Assembly (NCBI RefSeq): GCF_001618865.1
Contig: NZ_CP015136.1
Span: forward strand, 4,127,001 to 4,191,000
DNA from: Luteitalea pratensis
GTDB taxonomy: Bacteria > Acidobacteriota > Vicinamibacteria > Vicinamibacterales > Vicinamibacteraceae
Reading direction: 5' to 3'
Length of the DNA stretch: 64,000 bases
In this document: positions 25,034 through 33,022 of the stretch, one piece after another
Layout of the letters: each line of letters opens with the position of its first letter
How positions within the stretch are numbered: position 1 is the first letter of the stretch
The notes under the pieces: generated by a model
Database searches by the model: none
Told to the model about the DNA's origin: nothing
Seen by the model: the letters and a program-made list of their open reading frames with translations, nothing else
Position numbers and translations under genes: made by a program

Positions 25034-26293
25034 GTGACGCCCCCCGCCGCACCGCTCAGGATCCTGATGCTCGCGCCCGAGCCGTTCTTCGAGCCGCGTG
25101 GCACGCCGTTCAGCGAATTCCACCGTATCAAGGCCCTCGTCGAGGATGGCCACCATGTCGACCTGGTGACCTACCCGATCGGCCGCGACGTCGACCTGCC
25201 GAACCTGTGCATCATCCGTACCTGGCGGCCGCCGTTGGTCAGCAAGGTGCCGATCGGGCCGTCGGCCGTCAAGGTGCTGCTGGACGCGCTTCTGACCCTG
25301 ACGATCCTCCGCGTGGCGCTGCTTGGCGGACGCAGGTATGACGCCATCCACTCGCACGAGGAGATGGGCGTCCTCGGCGTGTGGCTCGGCCGCCGGCTCG
25401 GCATCCCGCATCTCTACGACATGCACTCGAGCCTGCCGCAGCAACTCGGGAACTTCCGGTTCTCGCGCTCGAAAGCGCTGCGCTGGGGGTTCGAGAAGGC
25501 CGAAGGCTACATGGTGCGCGGGTCGCAGGTGGTGATCACCATCTGCCAGGAGTTGCAGGACACCGTTCATGAGATGGGCGTGGGCGACCGCGCCGTGCTC
25601 ATCGAGAACGTCATGGGCGGTGACGTCGACCCCACGCCTGGCCCAGGCCGCGACGCGGTGCGGGCCGCCTGGGGGTTGACCCCGACGCAACCGGTCGTGC
25701 TGTACACGGGCACGTTCGAGCAGTACCAGGGCCTCGACCTGTTGCTGGAGGCGAGCGTGCGCCTGAAGGCGTTGGTGCCCGACCTGGCCGTGCTGGTCGT
25801 CGGCGGCGACGCGGCACAGGTCAGCGAGCTGGCCGCAAGAGCCGAAAGCGCGGGCGCCCCGCTCGTCTTCACGGGCCAACGTCCACCGAGCGACGTGCCG
25901 CACTTTGTCGACGCCTGCGATGCCCTCGTGTCGCCCCGTATCTCCGGGACGAACACACCCCTCAAGATCTACTCGTACCTGCGGTCGGGCCGGCCGATCG
26001 TCGCGACCAACCTGCGTACGCACACGCAGGTGCTCACCGCCGACTCCGCGGTGCTCGTCGAGCCGACTCCCGACGCGCTCGCCGCAGGCCTCGCCGAGGT
26101 CCTGCAAGATCGCCAGGCCGCGGCGCGGCTTGCCGCATCGGCGCACCAACTCGCCGACGCGCGCTACAGCCGGCAGTCCTATCTCTCGCGCACGCGCCAG
26201 GCGTACGCGCTGTTGCTCGAGTCCATGCGTCCGCGCCCCCGTACAGTCCCTCTCGCCGGGGCCGCCCCGTCGGGGGGACGAGAGCCGCGGTGA
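25034..26293 (+). CDS. Glycosyltransferase family 4
   Basis: From GTG 25034 the protein has 419 aa and the GT-B fold of GT4. The N-terminal domain opens with LRILMLAPEPFFEPRGTPFS and contains DAIHSHEEMGVLGVWLG. The C-terminal donor domain has VVLYTGTFEQYQGLDLLL and the late CDALVSPRISGTNTPLKIYSYL, in place of the usual EGFG-type motif. These enzymes transfer sugars from nucleotide-sugar donors to lipid or glycan acceptors. GTG 24998 would add 12 residues. It is the first gene of a four-gene run (25034-30499), and its stop overlaps the next start (GTGA). Confidence 0.83.
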   Translation: MTPPAAPLRILMLAPEPFFEPRGTPFSEFHRIKALVEDGHHVDLVTYPIGRDVDLPNLCIIRTWRPPLVSKVPIGPSAVKVLLDALLTLTILRVALLGGRRYDAIHSHEEMGVLGVWLGRRLGIPHLYDMHSSLPQQLGNFRFSRSKALRWGFEKAEGYMVRGSQVVITICQELQDTVHEMGVGDRAVLIENVMGGDVDPTPGPGRDAVRAAWGLTPTQPVVLYTGTFEQYQGLDLLLEASVRLKALVPDLAVLVVGGDAAQVSELAARAESAGAPLVFTGQRPPSDVPHFVDACDALVSPRISGTNTPLKIYSYLRSGRPIVATNLRTHTQVLTADSAVLVEPTPDALAAGLAEVLQDRQAAARLAASAHQLADARYSRQSYLSRTRQAYALLLESMRPRPRTVPLAGAAPSGGREPR

Positions 26294-27285
26294 CGGCGGC
26301 GCTGGTCACGGGCGTCACCGGTTTCACCGGCGGACACCTTGCGCGTCACCTGGTGCATCGGGGAATCACCGTGCGCGGCCTGGTCCGGCCGCGGAGCCTG
26401 GGGCGGCCCGAAGTGGCCACCTTGCGCGAGGCGGGCATCGACATCGCCAGTGGCGACCTGACCGACGCCGCCGCTGTCGCGGCCGCCTGCGAGGGAGTCG
26501 ACGTCGTCTACCACATCGCGGCGACCTACCGTGAGGCGGGTCAACCCGACAGCGCCTACCGCGCCATCAACGTCCAGGGCGTCGAGCACGTCATCGACGG
26601 TGCGCGCGCGGGCGGCGCGCGTCGCGTCGTCCACTGCAGTACCGGTGGCGTCCATGGCCACGTCGCCAATCCGCCCGCCAACGAGGACGCTCCTTTCAAT
26701 CCCGGCGACGTCTACCAGGACACCAAGCTCGAAGGCGAACAACTTGCGCGCGCCGCAGGGCAGGCCGGCGGCCTCGAGGTCGTGATCGCCCGCCCCATCG
26801 GCATCTACGGGCCAGGCGATCTTCGTTTCCTCAAGATGTTCCGGGGCATTTCGCGGCGACGCTTCCCGGTGTTGGGTGCAGGCGAGGTCTTCTACCACCT
26901 GACGTACATCGACGACCTTTGCGAGGGCTTCCGCCTGTGCGGCGAAGTCCCTGCCGCCGCCGGTGGCACGTACATCCTCGGTGGGCCGCGTTACACGACA
27001 CTCAACACGCTCGTGGACCTCATCGCCGCCGAACTGAAGGTCAAGCCGCTGCCGGTGCACCTGCCGGTCTGGCCGTTCTGGCTGGCCGGCGCCGCCTGCG
27101 AGGCGATCTGTGTTCCGCTGCGGGTGCAGCCGCCGCTGTATCGTCGGCGCGTGGACTTCTACACGAAGAGCCGCGCCTTCGACATCACGCGCGCGCGCAC
27201 CGAACTCGGGTTCGCACCCGCCGTCGATTTGCCGGAGGGCATCCGGCGCACCATCGCGTGGTACCGCGCGCAGGGGCTGTTGTGA
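26290..27285 (+). CDS. NAD-dependent epimerase/dehydratase (SDR family, HpnA-like)
   Basis: The 331-aa extended SDR has the nucleotide-binding GVTGFTGGH (8-16), the active-site YQDTK (Y-x-x-x-K, about 146-150) and the ARPIGIYGPGD segment. A long C-terminal part resembles the hopanoid-associated sugar epimerase group. It would convert a nucleotide sugar or a dihydroflavonol-like substrate. GTG 26290 overlaps the GT4 stop, and its own stop overlaps the next GTG, so translation of the operon is tightly coupled. Because the flanking genes are glycosyltransferases, a nucleotide-sugar substrate is the most likely. Confidence 0.82.
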   Translation: MTAALVTGVTGFTGGHLARHLVHRGITVRGLVRPRSLGRPEVATLREAGIDIASGDLTDAAAVAAACEGVDVVYHIAATYREAGQPDSAYRAINVQGVEHVIDGARAGGARRVVHCSTGGVHGHVANPPANEDAPFNPGDVYQDTKLEGEQLARAAGQAGGLEVVIARPIGIYGPGDLRFLKMFRGISRRRFPVLGAGEVFYHLTYIDDLCEGFRLCGEVPAAAGGTYILGGPRYTTLNTLVDLIAAELKVKPLPVHLPVWPFWLAGAACEAICVPLRVQPPLYRRRVDFYTKSRAFDITRARTELGFAPAVDLPEGIRRTIAWYRAQGLL

Positions 27286-28517
27286 GCGAGAAGATTTCGG
27301 TGTTGCACGTGTGCGATCACCTCGGCTGGGCCGGGTCACGCATGCATGGCGTCAAGCGCCTGTTCGCGTGGACGCTGCCGCGCTTCGACAAGAGCCGCTT
27401 CGACGTCTCGCTCGTCAGTCTGCGACAGAAGGACTCGTCGGAGGACACGCTCGAGCAGTTCGGCATCGACGTCACGTACCTCCACAAGGGCAAGTTCGAT
27501 CCCGCGACGCTGACCGCGCTCCTGAAGGTGATGGACCGCAAGCGCACCCAAGTCCTGCACCTGCACGGATATGGCGCGACGACCTTCGGGCGCCTCGCGG
27601 CCGCGATGCGCGGCACCGCGGTCCTCCTGCACGAGCACGCGAACCACACGACGACGCCGTGGTTCCAGCAGGTGGCTGACACGACGCTGGCGCGCTACAC
27701 CGACCTCGCAATCGCGGTTTCGGCCTCGACGGCGGAATTCACCATTCGCGCCCGGAAGATCCCAGCCGAGCGTACGAAGGTCGTATACCTCGGCGCGCCG
27801 CTCGAGGAGTTCGGCCGCGCGCGCAGCGGCCAGGAGATCGCGGCGGCCCGTGAGACGCTGGGCATCGCCCGGGGGACGTTCGCCATCGGCACGGTCACAC
27901 GATTGATGCCGGCGAAGGGCAATCAGTACCTCATCGATGCGGTCCGTCCGATCGTCGACCAGGTCCCCGAGGCGCACGTATACATCGCCGGCGAGGGGGA
28001 ACTGCAGGCACAACTCGGGGCGCAGGCGCGTGACCTGGGTGTCGCCGATCGCGTGCACTTCCTCGGCTTCCAGCGCGACGTGGCCAGCGTGCTCTCGGCG
28101 TTCGACCTGGTGGTGTTCCCGTCGCTCTGGGAGGGGACGCCGTTGACGTCGTTCGAAGCGCTGGCGATGGGTAAGCCCATCGTGTCGACCGACGCCGACG
28201 GTCTGTGCGAAATCCTCCGCGATGGCGTCGACGCCGCGATCGTGCCGAGGGAAAGCGGACGCGCAATCGCCGATGCCGTCGTGGCGCTCGAGGCGGACCC
28301 GGCGCGCCGCGCATCGCTCGGGGCCGAAGCGCAGCGCACCAGCCGGCGTTACGACATCGCCGTGTGGGTGCGCAAGATGGAACGCCTCTACGAACTGATG
28401 GCGCGCGTGTCGAAGCCGACCAGGCGGCAGGGCCTGTTGCGAGAGGACCTCTCGTTCCTCGACGCCGGCCAGCCTTCGCCGCTGCCCGGCTCCCGCTTGC
28501 CAGGGGCGCAGCCGTGA
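27282..28517 (+). CDS. Glycosyltransferase family 4
   Basis: The 411-aa protein starts SEKISVLHVCDHLGWAGS, a typical GT4 opening. It has the donor-domain elements GTFAIGTVTRLMPAKGNQYLI, AHVYIAGEGELQAQL and VVFPSLWEGTPLTSFEALA, the last including the E-x7-E motif. GTG 27282 is fixed by the GTGA overlap with the epimerase. The longer frame from 26919 is inside that gene. It probably adds a second sugar in the pathway started by the GT4 at 25034. Confidence 0.87.
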   Translation: MSEKISVLHVCDHLGWAGSRMHGVKRLFAWTLPRFDKSRFDVSLVSLRQKDSSEDTLEQFGIDVTYLHKGKFDPATLTALLKVMDRKRTQVLHLHGYGATTFGRLAAAMRGTAVLLHEHANHTTTPWFQQVADTTLARYTDLAIAVSASTAEFTIRARKIPAERTKVVYLGAPLEEFGRARSGQEIAAARETLGIARGTFAIGTVTRLMPAKGNQYLIDAVRPIVDQVPEAHVYIAGEGELQAQLGAQARDLGVADRVHFLGFQRDVASVLSAFDLVVFPSLWEGTPLTSFEALAMGKPIVSTDADGLCEILRDGVDAAIVPRESGRAIADAVVALEADPARRASLGAEAQRTSRRYDIAVWVRKMERLYELMARVSKPTRRQGLLREDLSFLDAGQPSPLPGSRLPGAQP

Positions 28518-30499
28518 ACATGCCGCGGGCGGCCCGGCTCGGTCGCCTGTGGAGCGATCCCGGCGCGGTGGCGACACTCATCCTGGGTGCGCTCCTGCTC
28601 GGGTTCGCCCTGACCGTGCAGTTCCCGGTCGTGGCGTTCGGCTTCCAGAGTGACGAGGCCACCTACTACAGCCTCGGGCACAGCTTCGCGCGTGACTGGG
28701 ACATGCAGTTCCAGCGCAAGGACCTGGTCCGCGTGTGGAAGGAGTTCCCGACCGGACCCGAGGGCATCTTCCTGAAGCGCGGCCGAAGCGTCCATCTCGA
28801 ACCACAGGCGAGGCCGCCCTTTGTCCGTTGGGTCAAGAGTCCGGACCCACGGACAGACCGGCTGTACTACGGCAAGTCCTTCATCTATCCGCTGCTGGCG
28901 TCGCCCTTCATCACGCTGTGGGGCACCAACGGGTTCCTGGTGCTGCACGCGTTGTTGCTGACTGCGTGTTTCGGGGCCGTGTACGCGTTCGTTCGCGCGA
29001 GGTCCGGGCAGGCCGCGGCGCTGGCCTATGCCGTGGCGTTCCTCTTCGCCTCTGCCGCGCCCGTGTACTTCGTGTGGCTGACCCCGGAGCTCTTCAATCT
29101 GTCACTGGTACTCCTCGGGCTCTTCTTCTGGGCCTACAAGGAAGTGGCGCCGGCGGCGGTGCCGACGGCCACCTGGCTCGACCGGTGGGCGTCCCTGCTC
29201 CGCAGTCCCTGGTCCGATGTCATCGCTTGCGCGCTGCTCGGCATCGCCACGTTCTCCAAGCCTCTCAACGTTCTGGCTGCCGCCCCCATTCTCTGGCTCG
29301 CGATCCTGCGGCGTCAGTGGGGGCGCGTCGCGATCGTCAGCCTCGCCTTCGTCGCGGCCACGGGAGGACTCTTCCTGATCAACGGGATCAGCAGCGGCGA
29401 CATGAACTACCAGGGCGGTGGGCCCGACCGGTCCACGTTCTACGGCCGCTTCCCGTTCCAGACGCCCGAGTCCACCTTCGACAACACCGGCATCGCCCGC
29501 GCGACCGACGGCCTGCTCACCGAAGTCATCTTCAATCAGGATGCCCTGACCACGGTGCTGCGCCACAACTTGGTGTACTTCCTGGTGGGCCGGCACACCG
29601 GCCTGGTGCCGTACTTCTTTCCGGGAATCCTCACCCTCGTGTTGTTCCTGTTTGCTGGCCGGCATCGCCGCGAGCCCTTCCAGTGGCTCATCCTGCTCGC
29701 CCTCGTGCTGGCATCGGTCAGCCTGCTGATCTACATGCCCTTCACGTACTCGGGCGGCGGCGGTCCCGTCGGCAACCGGTACTTCATGGGCTACTACGCC
29801 CTGTTTCTCTTCCTGGTGCCAGCGGTCATCACGGTACGCGCCGCGGTCGTGGCGGCAGTGGTGGGCGGGCTGTTCACCGCGCAGTTGATCGCCAACCCGT
29901 TCTACTCGTCGTTCAACCCGGCGACGCACCCGAAGTACGGACTGTTCACGCGGCTGCCAATCGAGCTGTCGCTGGTGAACGACCTGCCGGTCAACGTGAC
30001 GCCGTCCCGCGCCAAGCAGCCCCTGGCGGGAAATCCGCCGGTGCTGGCGTACTTCATCGACGACAACGCCTACAACCGTGAAGGCGAGTGGTTCTGGGTG
30101 CGAGGCGAGTCGCGCGCCGACCTCATTCTCCGCGCGCCGGCGCGACCGCATGCCGATGGCGCCTTCACGTCGCTCGCGATCGACACGATCGAGGTCGAGG
30201 TCGCGACGGGCGCCGCCGCGTCGGTCGTCAGCATCGACACCGGCGCGGAGCGCGTCAGGGTGGCGCCGGGCGCCCGCAGTGGCGACACCGTGCGGGTGAA
30301 GATGCCGGAGGGATTTCCCTACAAGGCGATCCCCGGCCAGCCGCTCAATCGCGTCTACAGCATCTCGATCGCCTCCAGCGAGGGCTTCGTGCCGCTCTTC
30401 GATGAAGGCGTCCGCGACAACCGCTTTCTGGGTGCCCGGATCCGGATCACGCCGTTGTATCGTGACGATCGGTACCAGCCGCCACGGGCGGCACATTGA
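28514..30499 (+). CDS. Polytopic membrane protein, GT-C (ArnT/PMT-like) glycosyltransferase candidate
   Basis: Starting at GTG 28514 (GTGA overlap with the GT4 stop) the protein has 661 aa. There are about 10 transmembrane segments (20-460) and a soluble beta-rich C-terminal domain (about 480-661). After the first helix comes VAFGFQSDEATYYSLGHSFA. The acidic pair in SDEATYY matches the D/E in the first periplasmic loop of GT39/GT83 enzymes. It would use a polyprenyl-phosphate sugar made by the cytosolic enzymes of the same operon. No closer family can be assigned by eye. Confidence 0.7.
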   Translation: MNMPRAARLGRLWSDPGAVATLILGALLLGFALTVQFPVVAFGFQSDEATYYSLGHSFARDWDMQFQRKDLVRVWKEFPTGPEGIFLKRGRSVHLEPQARPPFVRWVKSPDPRTDRLYYGKSFIYPLLASPFITLWGTNGFLVLHALLLTACFGAVYAFVRARSGQAAALAYAVAFLFASAAPVYFVWLTPELFNLSLVLLGLFFWAYKEVAPAAVPTATWLDRWASLLRSPWSDVIACALLGIATFSKPLNVLAAAPILWLAILRRQWGRVAIVSLAFVAATGGLFLINGISSGDMNYQGGGPDRSTFYGRFPFQTPESTFDNTGIARATDGLLTEVIFNQDALTTVLRHNLVYFLVGRHTGLVPYFFPGILTLVLFLFAGRHRREPFQWLILLALVLASVSLLIYMPFTYSGGGGPVGNRYFMGYYALFLFLVPAVITVRAAVVAAVVGGLFTAQLIANPFYSSFNPATHPKYGLFTRLPIELSLVNDLPVNVTPSRAKQPLAGNPPVLAYFIDDNAYNREGEWFWVRGESRADLILRAPARPHADGAFTSLAIDTIEVEVATGAAASVVSIDTGAERVRVAPGARSGDTVRVKMPEGFPYKAIPGQPLNRVYSISIASSEGFVPLFDEGVRDNRFLGARIRITPLYRDDRYQPPRAAH

Positions 30500-30600
30500 A
30501 ATGCCGGGATGCCGAGAATGCCGAACAATTCGGCCCACCACGTCCAGCCTCTGGCGCGTTGCCTCCACAATGGACGTGAGCGATCGTGATACGAGGAGTT

Positions 30601-30625
30601 GGCCCGCTCGGAGAGCGGCCCCTAC
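30601..30625 (-). repeat. REP-like palindrome upstream of ttcA
   Basis: On the minus strand: GTAG, then 9-bp arms with one mismatch (GGCCCGCTC / GAGCGGCCC on the plus strand) and loop TCC. It ends 16 bp before the ttcA start. Just downstream of the membrane-protein stop (30500-30525), ATGCCG recurs three times with period 8, another short tandem array. Confidence 0.7.
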
Positions 30626-30641
30626 CGGAGAGACGTAACCG

Positions 30642-31520
30642 ATGCCCTACGCAAGTCCTCTCGAAGCACGAATCGCGAAGAAGGTCGCGCGCGCCTCGAT
30701 CGAGCACTCGCTGATCGAGCCGAACGACCGCGTCATGGTCGGCCTGTCGGGCGGCAAGGACAGCTGGGCCCTGCTGCAGATCCTCGACGTCATCGGCAAG
30801 CGGGCGCCCTTTCCGTTCACCGTCGTCGCCGTGAACGTCGACTCGGGCTACAAGGACTTCAAGCACGGCGTCATCAAGCGCGCCTGCGAGGATCGTGGCT
30901 GGGACATCCGTATCGAGCACACCGAGATCGGTGAGGTCATGGACGACCTGCTCGAAGCCAACGCGACCCCATGCTCGCTGTGCGCACGCCTGCGTCGCGG
31001 CGTGCTCTATCGGATTGCCGAAGAGGAGGGCGCGACCAAGATCGCCCTCGGCCATCACCTCGACGATTTCATCGAGACCCTGCTGCTCAACCTGTTCTTC
31101 GGGGGCGCACTCAAGGCGATGCCCGCGCGCCTGGTGTCCGACGATCAGCGGCACGTGGTGATTCGACCGCTCGTGTACGTCTCCGAGCAGGAAGCGCTCG
31201 AGTACGCCATGGCCTGCGAACTGCCCATCGTCGGCTGCTGCTGTCCCGCGTGTGGCGACCTCGGGCTGCAACGCCAGCGTCTCAAGCGTCTCATCGGCGA
31301 CCTCGAGCGCGAGCATCCAGGCATCAAGTCGTCGATGCTCAAGGCCATCCAGAACGTGCATCCGCGGCACCTCCTGGACCGCCGCCTCAACCCGCTCGAC
31401 GTGATGGCCCGCACCGGGCATGTCGACGGCGACGACGACGGTGAGGCGGTGTCGACGGCCGCGCACCCGCTGCCCGTGCTGCGTCGAACGGGCACATCGG
31501 GTGCCGACCGCGTGTCGTGA
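30642..31520 (+). CDS. ttcA: tRNA 2-thiocytidine(32) synthetase TtcA
   Basis: The 292-aa protein has the PP-loop SGGKDS (36-41). Cysteine pairs are Cys111/Cys114 (CSLC) and the cluster at 199-204 (CCCPAC), as in TtcA, where three cysteines hold a 4Fe-4S cluster. ALGHHLDDFIETLLLNLFF is the family's ATP/tRNA segment. It thiolates C32 in certain tRNA anticodon loops using ATP and a sulfur carrier in the cytoplasm. ATG 30642 gives the usual length. REP-like elements flank the gene on both sides. Confidence 0.9.
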   Translation: MPYASPLEARIAKKVARASIEHSLIEPNDRVMVGLSGGKDSWALLQILDVIGKRAPFPFTVVAVNVDSGYKDFKHGVIKRACEDRGWDIRIEHTEIGEVMDDLLEANATPCSLCARLRRGVLYRIAEEEGATKIALGHHLDDFIETLLLNLFFGGALKAMPARLVSDDQRHVVIRPLVYVSEQEALEYAMACELPIVGCCCPACGDLGLQRQRLKRLIGDLEREHPGIKSSMLKAIQNVHPRHLLDRRLNPLDVMARTGHVDGDDDGEAVSTAAHPLPVLRRTGTSGADRVS

Positions 31521-31540
31521 TCGTGTGCCACGCACCGAGG

Positions 31541-31597
31541 GTAGGGCCGGCTCTCCCTTGGGCGCCGAAGCCTTGGCGGAGGCGGCGAGCCCGGCCC
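31541..31597 (+). repeat. Long-loop variant of the GTAG-foot REP element
   Basis: GTAG and arm GGCCGGCTC (31541-31553) are followed by a second palindromic insert, centred on CGCCGAAGCCTTGGCG-like sequence. Then comes the closing arm GAGCCCGGCC (31587-31596), which has one extra C. It reads as a REP whose loop has been filled by another repeat. Confidence 0.5.
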
Positions 31598-31668
31598 ACG
31601 CGACACCTCCTAGCCCATTCCCACCCAACCTGGCGCACAGACGCTGCCGCCGTCCGACTATCCAGGCC

Positions 31669-32118
31669 ATGAGAGCGGTGCTCCAGCGGGTCCGCTCCGC
31701 CTCGGTGACGGTGGAGCAGCGCATCGTCGGCGAGATCGGCGTCGGCTTCGTCGTGCTGCTCGGCGTCGTCGTGGGAGACGACGCCGCTGATCTTGCCTAC
31801 ATCGTGGACCGCACGGCGGGGCTGCGCGTGTTCCCGGATGCTGGTGGGCGAATGAACGTGGACCTCCGCGCGGTCTCTGGCGCCCTGCTCGTGGTTTCAC
31901 AGTTCACGATTGCCGGCGATTGCCGCAGGGGCCGTCGTCCCTCATGGGACGGCGCGGCCCCGGCCGAGGAGGCGCAGGCCTGGTTCGAACGCGCGCTCGC
32001 GGCATGGCGCGCCCTGGGTATCGACGTGCAATCCGGAATCTTCCGGGCCGACATGCAGGTGGCACTCGTCAACGATGGTCCTGTGACGTTGCTGCTCGAC
32101 AGTCGCAAGCAGTTCTGA
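31669..32118 (+). CDS. dtd: D-aminoacyl-tRNA deacylase
   Basis: The 149-aa protein matches bacterial DTD over its full length: MRAVLQRVRSASVTV at the N-terminus, the active-site SQFT in VVSQFTIAGDCRRGRRPSW, and the cross-subunit NDGPVTLLLD near the C-terminus (Gly-cisPro motif). It removes D-amino acids and mischarged glycine from tRNA. ATG 31669 is the conserved start; the longer frame from 31420 overlaps ttcA in another frame. It lies 112 bp upstream of dapF. Confidence 0.95.
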   Translation: MRAVLQRVRSASVTVEQRIVGEIGVGFVVLLGVVVGDDAADLAYIVDRTAGLRVFPDAGGRMNVDLRAVSGALLVVSQFTIAGDCRRGRRPSWDGAAPAEEAQAWFERALAAWRALGIDVQSGIFRADMQVALVNDGPVTLLLDSRKQF

Positions 32119-32180
32119 GACGCTGTGCCTCGATCACGCGCTTGCGTGTCTGCGTCGACCATCGCGAGCCCCACGACCCC

Positions 32181-32226
32181 GTTTCCCGGTTCCCGTTACC
32201 CGATTCCCGTTTCCCAACCGTTCCCC
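32181..32226. repeat. Degenerate heptanucleotide array directly upstream of dapF
   Basis: Consecutive 7-mers GTTTCCC, GGTTCCC, GTTACCC, GATTCCC, GTTTCCC run from 32181 to 32215, followed by a decayed unit to 32226, only 4 bp before the dapF ATG. The array takes the place of a ribosome-binding site. Confidence 0.8.
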
Positions 32227-32230
32227 GCCC

Positions 32231-33022
32231 ATGCACTTCTGGAAAGCCCACGCGTACGGCAACGATTTCCTGTACGCAGCCTTGGCCGACGTCGTCAGCG
32301 GCGATCTCGCCGAGCTCGCTAGACACATGTGCGCCCGCACGACCGGAATCGGCGCTGACGGCCTGATCCTCTTCGAGAGGCGCCCTGGCGGCGCACGCAT
32401 GCGTCTTCACAACGCTGACGGGTCTATTGCCGAGGTTTCCGGCAACGGCGTTCGTGGTCTCGCGGCGCTCTTGGCGCACCAGCAGCCATCGCCGGTCGGC
32501 ACCGCCTTCGACATCGACACCGACGCCGGCACCAAACATCTGGCCCTGGTATCGCGCGACGAGCAGGGACGGCCCGTCTTCCGCGCCGCCATGGGACGCC
32601 CCGAACGCCTCGCGCAACAGGACGTCCCACTCGGTGACGAGACGCTGCCGCTGGCGACGCTCTGGATGGGCAACCCACAGGCCGTCTGGCTGGTGGAGAC
32701 TCTCGACACGCGAGAGATGCTCCGTGTCGGTGCGGCCCTGCAACAACATCCGGCATTTCCCGACGCGGTCAACCTCGAGCTGGCGCACGTCGTGTCGCCT
32801 GGCGAGGTCGAGATCCTGATCTACGAACGGGGCGTCGGTCCCACGCACTCCTCGGGCACCGGCTCCTGCGCCGCGGCCGTCGCGGCCGCCGCGTATGGTG
32901 GCGCTGCGCGCGTCGTCGACGTGGTCGCTCCGGGAGGCCGTCAGCACGTCGAATGGCTCGACGATGGGGTGTACTTGACGGGGTGGGCGGAGGTCCTGTG
33001 TCAAGGGACCTGGCTGGCGTGA
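32231..33022 (+). CDS. dapF: Diaminopimelate epimerase-like protein with both catalytic Cys replaced by Ser
   Basis: The 263-aa protein has the paired-barrel DapF fold: AYGNDFLY (8-15), the first active-site loop EVSGNGVRG (68-76), and the second, YERGVGPTHSSGTGSC (198-213). DapF would interconvert LL- and meso-diaminopimelate for lysine and peptidoglycan. In characterised DapF the two catalytic residues are Cys in CGNG and CGSG/CGTG (Cys73 and Cys217 in H. influenzae and E. coli). Here both positions are Ser (Ser70, Ser208). The rest of the loops is intact, so this may be a lineage variant, a racemase of different mechanism, or inactive. A heptamer array precedes it, and the transporter gene follows with a GTGA overlap. 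Confidence 0.8.
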   Translation: MHFWKAHAYGNDFLYAALADVVSGDLAELARHMCARTTGIGADGLILFERRPGGARMRLHNADGSIAEVSGNGVRGLAALLAHQQPSPVGTAFDIDTDAGTKHLALVSRDEQGRPVFRAAMGRPERLAQQDVPLGDETLPLATLWMGNPQAVWLVETLDTREMLRVGAALQQHPAFPDAVNLELAHVVSPGEVEILIYERGVGPTHSSGTGSCAAAVAAAAYGGAARVVDVVAPGGRQHVEWLDDGVYLTGWAEVLCQGTWLA

